Positions 9,088 to 17,754 of a DNA stretch of 64,000 bases are shown in pieces. The notes beneath the pieces were generated by a model. It saw only the letters and a list, made by a program, of their open reading frames with translations. It did no database searches and was not told the DNA's origin. A program made the position numbers and the translations under genes. The stretch comes from an uncultured Oxalobacteraceae bacterium. GTDB taxonomy: Bacteria > Pseudomonadota > Gammaproteobacteria > Burkholderiales > Burkholderiaceae_D. Position 1 is the stretch's first letter; every line of letters starts with the position of its first letter. The stretch spans positions 1-64,000 of the forward strand of contig CAIOYD010000024.1 of NCBI GenBank assembly GCA_903862415.1. The letters run 5' to 3'.

Positions 9088-10224
9088 ATGATGACTGTGA
9101 TCACCACGATAGAAGATTTGCGGGTGCTGGCGCAAAAACGGGTTCCACGCATGTTTTACGATTATGCCGATTCCGGCTCGTGGACCGAGTCGACCTATCG
9201 TGCCAATAGCAGCGATTTCGCGGACATTAAATTTCGTCAGCGGGTCGCTGTCAATTTGGAAAATCGCAGTTTGAACACCACCATGACAGGTCAGGCTGTG
9301 AGTATGCCGGTGGCGCTTGCTCCGACCGGTCTGACAGGAATGCAGCATGCCGACGGCGAAATTCTGGCAGCGCGGGCAGCGGAAAAATTTGGCGTGCCAT
9401 TTACGCTCTCCACCATGAGTATCTGTTCGATTGAAGATGTGGCGCAGCACACCAACAAGCCGTTCTGGTTTCAGGTGTATGTGATGAAAGACCGCGCCTT
9501 TATTGAGCGTCTGATCGATCGTGCCAAAGCCGCCAACTGTTCGGCGTTGGTGCTGACGCTGGATTTGCAGATATTGGGTCAGCGGCATAAAGATATTCGT
9601 AATGGTCTGTCGGCGCCGCCAAAACCCACGCTTGCCACGATTCTTAATCTGATGACCAAGCCACGCTGGGGTTTGGGCATGCTGGGCACCCGCCGACATG
9701 GCTTTGGAAATATTATCGGTCATGTTTCCGGGGTGGCGGATATGAGTTCGCTGTCTTCCTGGACTCAGCAGCAGTTTGATTTGGCGCTGTCGTGGAAAGA
9801 TGTCGAATGGATCAAACAGCGCTGGGGCGGCAAGTTGATTCTCAAGGGGATCATGGATCCCGAAGATGCCCGTCTGGCTGTGGCCAGCGGTGCCGACGCC
9901 CTTATCGTATCGAATCACGGTGGACGCCAGCTTGATGGTGCGCTGTCCAGTATCCGGGCGCTGCCCGCCATCGTGGATGCCGTTGGCACGCAAATCGAGG
10001 TGCACATGGATGGTGGCATCCGTTCTGGTCAGGATGTGCTGCGGGCGCTGGCTTTGGGTGCCAAAGGCGTGTATATCGGTCGGCCGTTTCTGTATGGCCT
10101 GGGCGCCATGGGCGAAGAGGGTGTGACCAAATGCCTTGATATCATTCGCAATGAACTCGATCTGACCATGGCTTTTTGTGGCCATACCGACATTAAGCAG
10201 ATTGATAAGACGATTTTGATTTAA
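9088..10224 (+). CDS. lldD: L-lactate dehydrogenase, FMN-dependent
   Basis: 378-residue member of the alpha-hydroxy-acid oxidising flavoprotein family (TIM barrel). It oxidises L-lactate to pyruvate and passes electrons to the respiratory chain at the inner membrane. Visible features are FYDYADSGSWTESTYRANSSDF at the N-terminus, the FMN-binding APTGLTGMQHADGE segment, the catalytic SNHGGRQLDGA (His and Arg), and a late phosphate-binding DGGIRSGQDVLRALALGA. Two adjacent ATG codons (9088, 9091) could start it. With lldP it forms a complete lactate-uptake and oxidation pair. Close relatives use other 2-hydroxy acids, but the operon context favours lactate. Confidence 0.93.
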   Translation: MMTVITTIEDLRVLAQKRVPRMFYDYADSGSWTESTYRANSSDFADIKFRQRVAVNLENRSLNTTMTGQAVSMPVALAPTGLTGMQHADGEILAARAAEKFGVPFTLSTMSICSIEDVAQHTNKPFWFQVYVMKDRAFIERLIDRAKAANCSALVLTLDLQILGQRHKDIRNGLSAPPKPTLATILNLMTKPRWGLGMLGTRRHGFGNIIGHVSGVADMSSLSSWTQQQFDLALSWKDVEWIKQRWGGKLILKGIMDPEDARLAVASGADALIVSNHGGRQLDGALSSIRALPAIVDAVGTQIEVHMDGGIRSGQDVLRALALGAKGVYIGRPFLYGLGAMGEEGVTKCLDIIRNELDLTMAFCGHTDIKQIDKTILI

Positions 10225-10249
10225 GAATTGCTGCTGTTTTACTGCCCAA

Positions 10250-10281
10250 ACCGTCCGGAAAATAAACCGGGCGGTTTTTTT
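10250..10281 (+). terminator. Rho-independent terminator of lldPD
   Basis: ACCGTCCGG (10250-10258) pairs with CCGGGCGGT (10267-10275), with one G-U pair, across an 8-base A-rich loop, followed by seven T. It lies 26 bases after lldD. Confidence 0.85.
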
Positions 10282-10543
10282 ATGGAAAAAGTTGGGTAAA
10301 TGCGACAGGGCGTCCTACACTCCTGATAGTCGGGTCAACGGCATAACGTAAAGTACCAATACACATCTGGAAAGTGTACCGGTAAGAAAATTAAAGTGTG
10401 TGCATGGAGTATGCCCTGTGGCTGTGCTACTGTGCAAAGCTACTACTCATAAGGTGGTAATCCAACATAATCAGATATAAATCCGGATACCCATCCGCCG
10501 GTTTTAGTTAGCAACCCGACCCAAACAAGGCACGGAGACACCC

Positions 10544-13500
10544 ATGACTGACCTCAGTAAATCTGCTGAACCTGTTAGCAATCCAGAGACGATTTCGCTC
10601 GAAGATAAATATACCCTTAAACGTGGCCGGGCCTTTATGACCGGTACCCAGGCGTTTATCCGTCTGGCCATGCTGCAGCATCAGGCCGATGCCAAAGCCG
10701 GTTTGAATACCGCCGGTTATATTACCGGCTATCGCGGCTCCCCGCTGGGCGGGGTAGATACCACGGCCGAAAAAGCCAAAAAATATCTGGAAGCAGAGCA
10801 CGTCAAGTTTCATCCCGGGATGAACGAAGATCTGGCCGCGACCACGGTTTGGGGTACCCAGCAGGTGAATCTGTTTCCGGGGGCAAAATACGACGGCGTG
10901 TTTTCTATCTGGTACGGCAAGGGGCCGGGCGTAGATCGTTGCGGCGATGTGTTCAAGCACGCCAATATGGCCGGAACTGCGAAACACGGTGGTGTACTGG
11001 TGCTCGCGGGTGACGATCATGCGGCCAAGTCATCGACGACCGCGCATCAGAGTGAACATATCCTCAATGCCTGCGGTATTCCGGTGCTCTATCCTTCTTC
11101 AGTGCAGGAATATCTGGATTATGGCATGCACGGTTTTGCCATGAGCCGCTATACCGGTTTGTGGACGGCAATGAAATGCGTCACCGATATCGTTGAGTCA
11201 GGTGCGGTGGTGGAAATTGATCCTGAACGGGTGCAGCCGATGATTCCGACCGATTTGATTTTGCCACCCGACGGCCTCAATATCCGTCAGGGCGACGCGG
11301 TCTTGGCGCAGGAAGCGCGCATGAATAATTACAAATGGTATGCCGCGCTGGCGTATGTGCGCGCCAATAAACTGAATAAAATTATCTGGGACAGCCCACA
11401 TGCCCGGATCGGTATTATCACCGCCGGTAAATCCTATCTCGATACCCGTCAGGCACTCGCTGATTTGGGCATTGATGAACAGGTCGCGCGTGACATCGGT
11501 TTGCGACTCTACAAGATCGGCATGATCTGGCCGCTGGAGTCCGAAGGGGTCCGCGATTTTGCCCAGGGTCTGGAAGAAATTCTGGTGGTGGAAGAAAAAC
11601 GCCAGATTCTGGAATATCAGCTCAAAGAAGAACTGTACAGCTGGGAAGATAAAGTGCGTCCGCGCGTGGTCGGCAAGTTTGACGATACCGGCGAATGGAG
11701 TAATTTGCAGGGTGCAGGTCATGGCGAATGGCTGTTGCCGGCGACCTATGAACTCAGTCCGGCATTGATTGCCCGCGCGATTGCCGCGCGGATTTCACGC
11801 TATTTTTCCGGTCATCCGGTGGCCGAAAAAGTGGCGCAGCGGATTGCGTTTTTGGAAGCCAAAGAAACGCTGCTGGCCATCGCTGCCAAACCGGACCCGA
11901 CCAAAGACCGCACGCCGCATTTCTGTTCCGGCTGTCCACACAATACCTCAACCCGCTTGCCTGATGGCAGCCGCGCACTGGCCGGGATCGGCTGTCATTA
12001 CATGGTGTTGTGGATGGATAGAGAAACCACCAATTTCAGCCACATGGGTGCCGAGGGCGTGAGCTGGGTCGGGCAGTCGCCATTCACTACTGAGCAGCAT
12101 GTGTTTACCAATCTGGGTGATGGCACGTATTTCCATTCCGGTTTGCTGGCGATCCGCGCTGCGGTGGCTGGCAAGGTGAATATTACCTACAAAATTCTGT
12201 ATAACGATGCCGTGGCCATGACCGGCGGTCAGGTGGTGGATGGTCCGATTGATCCGGGTATGATTTCGCGTCAGATTGCCGCTGAAGGCGTGCATCCGAT
12301 TATTGTGGTTACCGACGAGCCGGAAAAATATCCGGCCAATTATGCCTGGGCAGAAGGTGTCACCGTGCGTCACCGCAGTGAACTCGATGCCGTGCAGCGT
12401 GAATTGCGTGAAGTCAAAGGCGTCTCGGCCATGATTTATGACCAGACCTGCGCGAGTGAAAAACGTCGCCGCCGCAAACGTAAGGAATTCCCTGATCCGG
12501 CCGTGCGCGCTGTGATCAATGAAGCCGTATGTGAAGGTTGTGGCGACTGCAGTGTGCAGTCGAACTGTTTGTCAGTGGAGCCGCTGGAAACGGAACTCGG
12601 ACGCAAGCGTCAGATTAATCAATCGTCCTGCAACAAGGATTATTCCTGCGTGAATGGTTTTTGCCCCAGCTTTGTCACGGTCGAAGGTGGCAGTCTGAAA
12701 AAGCCGCAAAAAGCTGTGGTCCCGAACGCGTTGATGACTTTACCTACGCCGCAGTTGCCGTCAACCAGTGAGCCGTTTGGCATTGTGGTCACCGGTGTCG
12801 GTGGTACCGGCGTGGTGACGGTCGGACAGATTCTGGCGGTGGCCGCGCATATTGAAGGCAAAGCCTGTTCTGTGCTGGATATGAGTGGACTGGCGCAAAA
12901 AGGCGGACCGGTGCTCTCGCATGTGCGCATTGCTGACCATGATGACGATATTCATTCCACCCGGGTTGGTACCGGCGCGGCGGATCTGGTGATTGGTTGC
13001 GATGTGATCGTCACAGCCGGTCGGGATGCCTTGTCGCGTATGGGGGCGGGCCGCACCTATGCAGCCATCAATACCACCAGTACGCCAACGGCCGCGTTTG
13101 TCAAAGACCCGGACTGGCAGTTTCCGGGCGACAGTGCCGAAGAAGCGATTCGTCATGCTTGTGGCGCTGACCGGGTGGCGCTGATTGCCGCCGGGGATAT
13201 TGCCACTGCACTCATGGGCGACAATATTGCCACCAATATGTTTATGCTCGGTTATGCCTGGCAACAGGGTTGGATTCCGTTGACGGAAGCGTCCCTGATG
13301 CGCGCGATAGAACTCAATGGCGTCTCGGTGGGCTTTAACAAGTCGGCGTTTGAATGGGGTCGCAAGGCGAGCTTTGATTTGCCTGCGGTGAAAAAAATCG
13401 CCACGCCAGCAACGGTGATTGAATTCAAACGCACACCGACCTTAAAGGACGTGATCGAAAAACGACGTCAGTTGCTCGTCGCTTATCAGGATGACGCCTG

Positions 13501-14086
13501 GGCGCTGGCGTATACCGATTTTGTGGCAGCGGTTCAGGCGGCAGAAAATCGGGCTGCAAGCGGCAGCAACAAGCTGACGACGGCAGTAGCCACGTATCTG
13601 TTTAAGCTGATGTCGTATAAAGATGAATACGAAGTCGCGCGGCTGCATAGCTCCGGTGAGTTTGCTGCCAAGGTGGCGGCTCTGTTTGAAGGTGACTACC
13701 AGATTCATTTTCATCTGGCGCCGCCGCTGCTGGCCAAACGCGATAGCAAGGGACACCTGGTCAAGCAGAAATTTGGTCCGTGGATGATGTCGGTATTTGC
13801 CTTGCTGGCACGTCTGAAAGGGTTGCGCGGCGGAATGTTCGACATCTTTGGTTATACCGCTGAACGCAAGATGGAGCGGCGCTTAATCAGTGACTATCGC
13901 GCCACCATCAGCAGCCTGTTGCCATTGCTGACGGCGGAAAATCTCTCCGGGGCGGTGGCAATTGCCAGTATTCCCGGGGATATTCGCGGCTATGGCCATG
14001 TCAAGGAGCGTCATCTTGCCTTGGCGCAAGAAAAACAGGCGCGCTTGCTGGCGCTGTGGCAGCAAAAACAGGAGCAAGCGGCGTAA
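10544..14086 (+). CDS. Indolepyruvate ferredoxin oxidoreductase, fused alpha and beta subunits
   Basis: 1180-residue fusion that decarboxylates aryl-pyruvates (indolepyruvate, phenylpyruvate) to aryl-acetyl-CoA using thiamine diphosphate and iron-sulfur clusters. Order: an N-terminal pyrimidine-binding region (GYRGSPLGGVD near residue 65), a thiamine-diphosphate domain with CSGCPHN (Cys461, Cys464) and GDGTYFHSG, a ferredoxin-like cysteine block (Cys663, 666, 669 and 675, then 696, 702 and 707), a gamma-type domain with the nucleotide-fold GVGGTGVVTVGQ (751-762), and a C-terminal DUF6537-like part. Archaeal enzymes have two separate subunits; the single long chain is the usual proteobacterial form. 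No ferredoxin gene lies next to it, so the electron acceptor is not given by context. It stands alone between two terminators. Confidence 0.92.
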   Translation: MTDLSKSAEPVSNPETISLEDKYTLKRGRAFMTGTQAFIRLAMLQHQADAKAGLNTAGYITGYRGSPLGGVDTTAEKAKKYLEAEHVKFHPGMNEDLAATTVWGTQQVNLFPGAKYDGVFSIWYGKGPGVDRCGDVFKHANMAGTAKHGGVLVLAGDDHAAKSSTTAHQSEHILNACGIPVLYPSSVQEYLDYGMHGFAMSRYTGLWTAMKCVTDIVESGAVVEIDPERVQPMIPTDLILPPDGLNIRQGDAVLAQEARMNNYKWYAALAYVRANKLNKIIWDSPHARIGIITAGKSYLDTRQALADLGIDEQVARDIGLRLYKIGMIWPLESEGVRDFAQGLEEILVVEEKRQILEYQLKEELYSWEDKVRPRVVGKFDDTGEWSNLQGAGHGEWLLPATYELSPALIARAIAARISRYFSGHPVAEKVAQRIAFLEAKETLLAIAAKPDPTKDRTPHFCSGCPHNTSTRLPDGSRALAGIGCHYMVLWMDRETTNFSHMGAEGVSWVGQSPFTTEQHVFTNLGDGTYFHSGLLAIRAAVAGKVNITYKILYNDAVAMTGGQVVDGPIDPGMISRQIAAEGVHPIIVVTDEPEKYPANYAWAEGVTVRHRSELDAVQRELREVKGVSAMIYDQTCASEKRRRRKRKEFPDPAVRAVINEAVCEGCGDCSVQSNCLSVEPLETELGRKRQINQSSCNKDYSCVNGFCPSFVTVEGGSLKKPQKAVVPNALMTLPTPQLPSTSEPFGIVVTGVGGTGVVTVGQILAVAAHIEGKACSVLDMSGLAQKGGPVLSHVRIADHDDDIHSTRVGTGAADLVIGCDVIVTAGRDALSRMGAGRTYAAINTTSTPTAAFVKDPDWQFPGDSAEEAIRHACGADRVALIAAGDIATALMGDNIATNMFMLGYAWQQGWIPLTEASLMRAIELNGVSVGFNKSAFEWGRKASFDLPAVKKIATPATVIEFKRTPTLKDVIEKRRQLLVAYQDDAWALAYTDFVAAVQAAENRAASGSNKLTTAVATYLFKLMSYKDEYEVARLHSSGEFAAKVAALFEGDYQIHFHLAPPLLAKRDSKGHLVKQKFGPWMMSVFALLARLKGLRGGMFDIFGYTAERKMERRLISDYRATISSLLPLLTAENLSGAVAIASIPGDIRGYGHVKERHLALAQEKQARLLALWQQKQEQAA

Positions 14087-14112
14087 TTGCCGGAATTGTC
14101 CACTTTTAAACG

Positions 14113-14138
14113 CGGGCGCCCGGGCGTCCGTTTTTTTT
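14113..14138 (+). terminator. Rho-independent terminator after the indolepyruvate oxidoreductase gene
   Basis: CGGGCGC (14113-14119) pairs with GCGTCCG (14124-14130), including one G-U pair, around a CCGG loop, followed by eight T. It is 26 bases after the stop codon. Confidence 0.85.
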
Positions 14139-14200
14139 ACATGTTTTTGTGGTGCAATTGCTATTGCGTCAGTCATGGCTGTCTGCTAGGATGTTGTGGT

Positions 14201-14218
14201 TAATGAGCTAACTCATTA
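14201..14218. promoter_or_regulatory. Operator-like inverted repeat upstream of the metal-ATPase operon
   Basis: TAATGAG (14201-14207), CTAA, CTCATTA (14212-14218) is a perfect 7-base inverted repeat. It lies 50 bases ahead of the small gene that precedes the P-type ATPase. It has no T-run and is well placed for a repressor or activator site. Confidence 0.4.
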
Positions 14219-14267
14219 CACTTATCAGCTCTTCCTGGAGCATGATGAAACACGACTGTGAATTGTC

Positions 14268-14612
14268 ATGAATATAAAAAATAAAATTCGCAACGTACTC
14301 AATATCCGCACCGAACGTGTGCAACTGCCTCCCGGGCAAAAGCCCAAGGTAGGCAGCAGCATTGTGTTTGAACATTTGCGCATCCGCCTCAAAGTGCCGC
14401 TGACCCAGCAGCAGTGGGATTGGTTTTCTGCTCAGGGCTGGCGTACCGTGGACATGCGCACCGACCGACGCAGCTATACCTGTGTGCCCGATGCCGTGCT
14501 GATCAAATTACTCAATGCCGAACCAGAGCGGCGCATGGATTTGCATGCGCGGCTGCTCAAAGTAAAAATCCAGACGCTGGAAAAAGCGCTTAAACTGGAA
14601 GCCTCAATGTAA
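14268..14612 (+). CDS. Unknown small protein preceding a P1B-type ATPase
   Basis: 114 residues, basic (many Arg and Lys), no signal peptide, no membrane segment and only one cysteine, so a metal-binding role is not evident. The sequence begins MNIKNKIRNVLNIRTERVQL and ends in a predicted helix (LHARLLKVKIQTLEKALKLEA). The centre, QQQWDWFSAQGWRTVDMRTDRRSY, looks like a small globular core. I do not recognise the family. The ATPase gene starts 33 bases after its stop, so both are probably one transcript controlled from the region holding the inverted repeat at 14201-14218. It may be an accessory factor of the ATPase, but nothing in the sequence proves it. Confidence 0.7.
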   Translation: MNIKNKIRNVLNIRTERVQLPPGQKPKVGSSIVFEHLRIRLKVPLTQQQWDWFSAQGWRTVDMRTDRRSYTCVPDAVLIKLLNAEPERRMDLHARLLKVKIQTLEKALKLEASM

Positions 14613-14645
14613 CGTTGGTCGTGATTTACACACCACGGGTCAGTT

Positions 14646-16919
14646 ATGAACGCAAACCGGTTGGCATGGATCATTCCTCTGGTGGCTTTGCCAGCCGGAC
14701 TGATTTTTCAATGGCAGCATCTGGATCCGCACTATCTGTGGATGGCGGGGGCTGTGCCTGCGCTGCTTGCGCTCTGTTATTCCACTTACACTGCGCTGCT
14801 TAAAAAACGTGCCGGGGTCGATTTGCTCGCCCTGATTTCCATAGCCGTGGCGCTGTTGCTGGCGCAAGAACTTACCGCTTGTGTGATTGCTCTGATGTTT
14901 GCCAGCGGGCAGGCGCTGGAAAGTTATGCGGAAGGTAAAGCCAGCCGCGAAATGGCTGGGCTGCTCAACCGCGTGCCGACCGTGGCCCAGGTATTTCGCG
15001 AGGCAAACTGGGTACAGGTGGGGCTCGAATCCGTGCAAGTCGGTGAGCGCCTGCTGGTCAGGCAGGGAGAAGCGATCCCAGTGGACGCCACACTGATCAG
15101 CTCACAGGCGACACTGGATGAAGCGTCACTCACAGGCGAATCCCTGCCGGTCAATTTTACGGCCGGTTCAGTCTTGCGCAGCGGGGCCATCAATGTAGGT
15201 GCACCGATTGAACTTGTGGCGCTGGCCATCGCGCGTGAGAGCACCTATGCCGGCATTGTGCGTATGGTGCAGGATGCCCGGGATGCCAAGGGGCCGTCGG
15301 CGCGTCTGGCAGACACCTATGCATTATGGTTTGTGCCGCTGTCGCTGGGACTCGCCGGTGTGGCGTGGCTGGTGAGTGCGGATCCCCTGCGTGCGCTGGC
15401 GGTGCTGGTGGTGGCCACACCCTGTCCGCTGTTGCTGGCGGTACCGATTGCCATGGTTGCCGGTTTGTCCAATTGTGCCAGACGCGGTGTGCTGGTCAAG
15501 GGTGGCGCGGTACTGGAAAAACTGGCGCAGGCGCAGGCGATTTTTTTTGATAAAACCGGCACCCTCACCAGCGGACGCGCACGGCTGGTGTCGATGGAAT
15601 GTGCCAGTGGATTTGCCCAGCCCGAAATACTGCGGTTGGCCGCGTCACTGGATCAGCTGTCCTGTCACGTGATGGCCATGTCGGTGGTGAGTGCGGCACA
15701 GGAACGCGGCCTGTCACTGACCTTGCCACTACAGGTGCATGAGCAGGCTGGGGCCGGGATGTCAGGTCGGGTCGACGGTCGTTTGGTGCAGATTGGTAAT
15801 GCAGATTTTATCAGTCAGCATGCTGGCTCCGGCAGCTGGGCGCAGGCACATCTGCGCAGGATCGCGCAGGAAGGTGCTGCGGCGGTTTATGTGGCCGTGG
15901 ACGGTGAGTTGGCCGGGATACTCGAATTTGCCGATCAGATCAGGCTGGAAACACCGCGGGCTTTGCGGATGTTACGTCGTGCCGGTATCGAACGCATCGC
16001 CATGCTCAGCGGGGATCATCGCGATGTAGCGCAGGCCATTGGTGCCGGCATCGGAGTGGATGATGTGTATGCCGAATTAACCCCGGCACTCAAACTCGCT
16101 GCCGTCCAGACGTCCTCAAAGAGCATGGTGACCATCATGGTTGGTGATGGCATTAACGATGCGCCGGCACTGGCAATGGCCGATGTCGGTATTGCTATGG
16201 GCGTAGCCGGAGCCGCAGCCGCTTCTGAAAGTGCCGGAGTCGTGTTGCTGGTAGATCGATTGGACCGGATTGCTGAAGTGATCCGGATTGCGCGCCGTGT
16301 GCGGATGATTGCCCGGCAAAGTGCGGTTGCTGGCATGGGACTGTCGCTGCTGGCTATGGTGGCCGCTGCAGCGGGATGGTTGCCACCGCTGCAGGGCGCA
16401 GTCATGCAGGAATTAATTGATGTGGCCGTCATTCTGAATGCCTTGCGGGCCTTGCGTTTTACTGTTGCGGCCTCGGGCAACACGCTGCTGTCGAAGCAGT
16501 TTGCCGCACTGCGGGCAGAGGAGCACCGTGATTTGCAACCGCTGCTCGATCAGCTCGGCACCCTGGCCGTGCGGCTGACGGTGCTGTCGTATGAGCAGGC
16601 AAGGACAGAATTAATTCAGCTCGAACAACAGCTCACCGAAAAATTGCTGCAACATGAACGTGCGGATGAAAGTCAGATTTATCCCGATCTGGAAAAAGCT
16701 ATCGGCGGAGAAGATTCAATGGCTGCCATGAGCCGTTCGCACCGCGAAATTTTTGAGATGTGTCGCAAACTGAGCACCTTAATTCATGACTTGCCAGCCA
16801 AGGCCGGGGAAGCGGAAAAATTTTTACTGATTCAGCGCCTGCTGTTCAGTCTGGATGCCATTTTGCGGCTGCATTTTGCCCAGGAAGATGAATTGTTTCA
16901 CAGTTTTGAAGTGTCGTGA
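14646..16919 (+). CDS. P1B-5-type metal-transporting ATPase with C-terminal hemerythrin-like domain
   Basis: 757 residues. The P-type core is complete: TGES (163-166), a membrane metal motif Thr258-Pro-Cys-Pro261, phosphorylated Asp302 in DKTGT, and GDGINDAP (500-507). There is no N-terminal HMA or cysteine-rich domain. After the last helices (to about 605) comes a soluble domain (about 615-757) with His627, His670-Glu671, His699, His743 and Glu747, the spacing of a hemerythrin-like four-helix bundle. A TPC motif plus a C-terminal hemerythrin domain defines the P1B-5 group, whose studied member Nia of Sinorhizobium meliloti is linked to Ni and Fe export. The substrate here is therefore inferred as Ni/Fe. 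The usual SEHP motif of P1B pumps reads SCHV (339-342), keeping the His but not the Pro. Its 3' end overlaps the convergent ABM gene by 22 bases. Confidence 0.88.
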   Translation: MNANRLAWIIPLVALPAGLIFQWQHLDPHYLWMAGAVPALLALCYSTYTALLKKRAGVDLLALISIAVALLLAQELTACVIALMFASGQALESYAEGKASREMAGLLNRVPTVAQVFREANWVQVGLESVQVGERLLVRQGEAIPVDATLISSQATLDEASLTGESLPVNFTAGSVLRSGAINVGAPIELVALAIARESTYAGIVRMVQDARDAKGPSARLADTYALWFVPLSLGLAGVAWLVSADPLRALAVLVVATPCPLLLAVPIAMVAGLSNCARRGVLVKGGAVLEKLAQAQAIFFDKTGTLTSGRARLVSMECASGFAQPEILRLAASLDQLSCHVMAMSVVSAAQERGLSLTLPLQVHEQAGAGMSGRVDGRLVQIGNADFISQHAGSGSWAQAHLRRIAQEGAAAVYVAVDGELAGILEFADQIRLETPRALRMLRRAGIERIAMLSGDHRDVAQAIGAGIGVDDVYAELTPALKLAAVQTSSKSMVTIMVGDGINDAPALAMADVGIAMGVAGAAAASESAGVVLLVDRLDRIAEVIRIARRVRMIARQSAVAGMGLSLLAMVAAAAGWLPPLQGAVMQELIDVAVILNALRALRFTVAASGNTLLSKQFAALRAEEHRDLQPLLDQLGTLAVRLTVLSYEQARTELIQLEQQLTEKLLQHERADESQIYPDLEKAIGGEDSMAAMSRSHREIFEMCRKLSTLIHDLPAKAGEAEKFLLIQRLLFSLDAILRLHFAQEDELFHSFEVS

Positions 16920-17248
16920 GGGTGGTGCTGCACTGCCTGGCTCGGATGTAACAGACCGCCATCGCCATAACTGCGCAGGACTTCTGAAATGATGATCTGA
17001 TAGCCATCGAGCCAGTTGGCCTGGGCGGCTTTGGCGTCGAGATGGGCCGGGTGTTGCATGAGTTGCTGCAATCCCTCCATGCTTTCCCAGTAATACACAT
17101 TGCAAAGTTGTCCGTTATCCTGATTGCTCCAGGATTCTTCACCCAGATAGCCGCTGGTTTGGGGTGCATAGGTGGCGATCACGGCATCGAGTTGATGAAA
17201 TGCATCATCAAACTGTTTTTTGCGAAAGATGAAGCTGGCACTGATCAT
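16898..17248 (-). CDS. Antibiotic-biosynthesis-monooxygenase (ABM) fold protein
   Basis: 116 residues with the dimeric alpha-beta-barrel (ABM) pattern: MISASFIFRKKQFDDAFHQLDAVIATYA, then ESWSNQDNGQLCNVYYWESMEGLQQLMQHPAHLDAKA, where the WES...HP.H core is typical. Members include small monooxygenases, heme-degrading enzymes and proteins of unknown role. No heme-ligand residue can be assigned with confidence. It is the last gene of a four-gene minus-strand operon: its ATG overlaps the asparaginase-like stop (ATGA). The C-terminal tail, rich in His (HPSQAVQHHPHD), runs into the convergent ATPase gene. Confidence 0.72.
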   Translation of the reverse strand: MISASFIFRKKQFDDAFHQLDAVIATYAPQTSGYLGEESWSNQDNGQLCNVYYWESMEGLQQLMQHPAHLDAKAAQANWLDGYQIIISEVLRSYGDGGLLHPSQAVQHHPHDTSKL

Positions 17249-17733
17249 GGCTGAGGAATAAACACACCGGCGGCGCGATCTTTTTGCACATTGTCCCAGT
17301 TGAAAATCTGCCCGTTCATGGCAATGTAGACGCCGTGCGGCAGAGTTTGGGCAATCCCGCAGGCAAAGCCAAGATTGAACAGCGCATCCGAATTGGCGAT
17401 TTCATAGGGAATCATGGCGCCAGTCAGAATCACGGTTTTTGCCAGCGCGGCTTTGCCGATGACGTGGGCGGTTTCGCGCATGGTGTCGGTGCCGTGAATA
17501 ATCACCAGTGCCGATTCTGTTGCCCTCTCACAGGCTGCCAGCAGGTTGGACCGATCCGTATCACCCATGTCGAGTGAATCGAGCATACAGACCACTTCGA
17601 GTTGCACCGGGACAGTCATGCGGGTACGGGTAATGACTTGCGGCAAATGACTGTCAGCGAAGGTCAGCTTGCCCTGGATTTCATCGTAATGTTTGTCGAA
17701 CGTACCACCGGAAGCCAGGATGCGTAAAGTCAT
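17245..17733 (-). CDS. Single-domain asparaginase-like protein
   Basis: Only 162 residues, corresponding to the N-terminal domain of type I/II L-asparaginases, which are normally about 330. The catalytic set is nevertheless present: Thr11 in ASGGTFDK, Thr82-Asp83 in HGTDTM, and Lys151 in DNVQKD, matching Thr12, Thr89-Asp90 and Lys162 of E. coli AnsB. The C-terminal domain, which completes neighbouring active sites in the tetramer, is missing, and there is no downstream remnant of it. The stop overlaps the next ATG (ATGA), so the end is genuine and not a truncation. The protein has no signal peptide. It may hydrolyse a small amide substrate; asparaginase activity is not assured. Confidence 0.78.
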   Translation of the reverse strand: MTLRILASGGTFDKHYDEIQGKLTFADSHLPQVITRTRMTVPVQLEVVCMLDSLDMGDTDRSNLLAACERATESALVIIHGTDTMRETAHVIGKAALAKTVILTGAMIPYEIANSDALFNLGFACGIAQTLPHGVYIAMNGQIFNWDNVQKDRAAGVFIPQP

Positions 17734-17754
17734 GATGAGGGTTTTTAATAAAGG

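Noticed and set aside
8971-10185. 404-codon open frame antisense to lldD
   Set aside because: Lies wholly over lldP and lldD, whose proteins match known families along their full length; composition is rich in His, Gln and Arg, as expected for an antisense shadow, with no ribosome-binding site or motif.
14201-14218. lac-operator similarity of the GAGCTAACTCA palindrome
   Set aside because: Resembles a stretch near the E. coli lac promoter by chance only; no LacI-type gene or sugar genes are adjacent.
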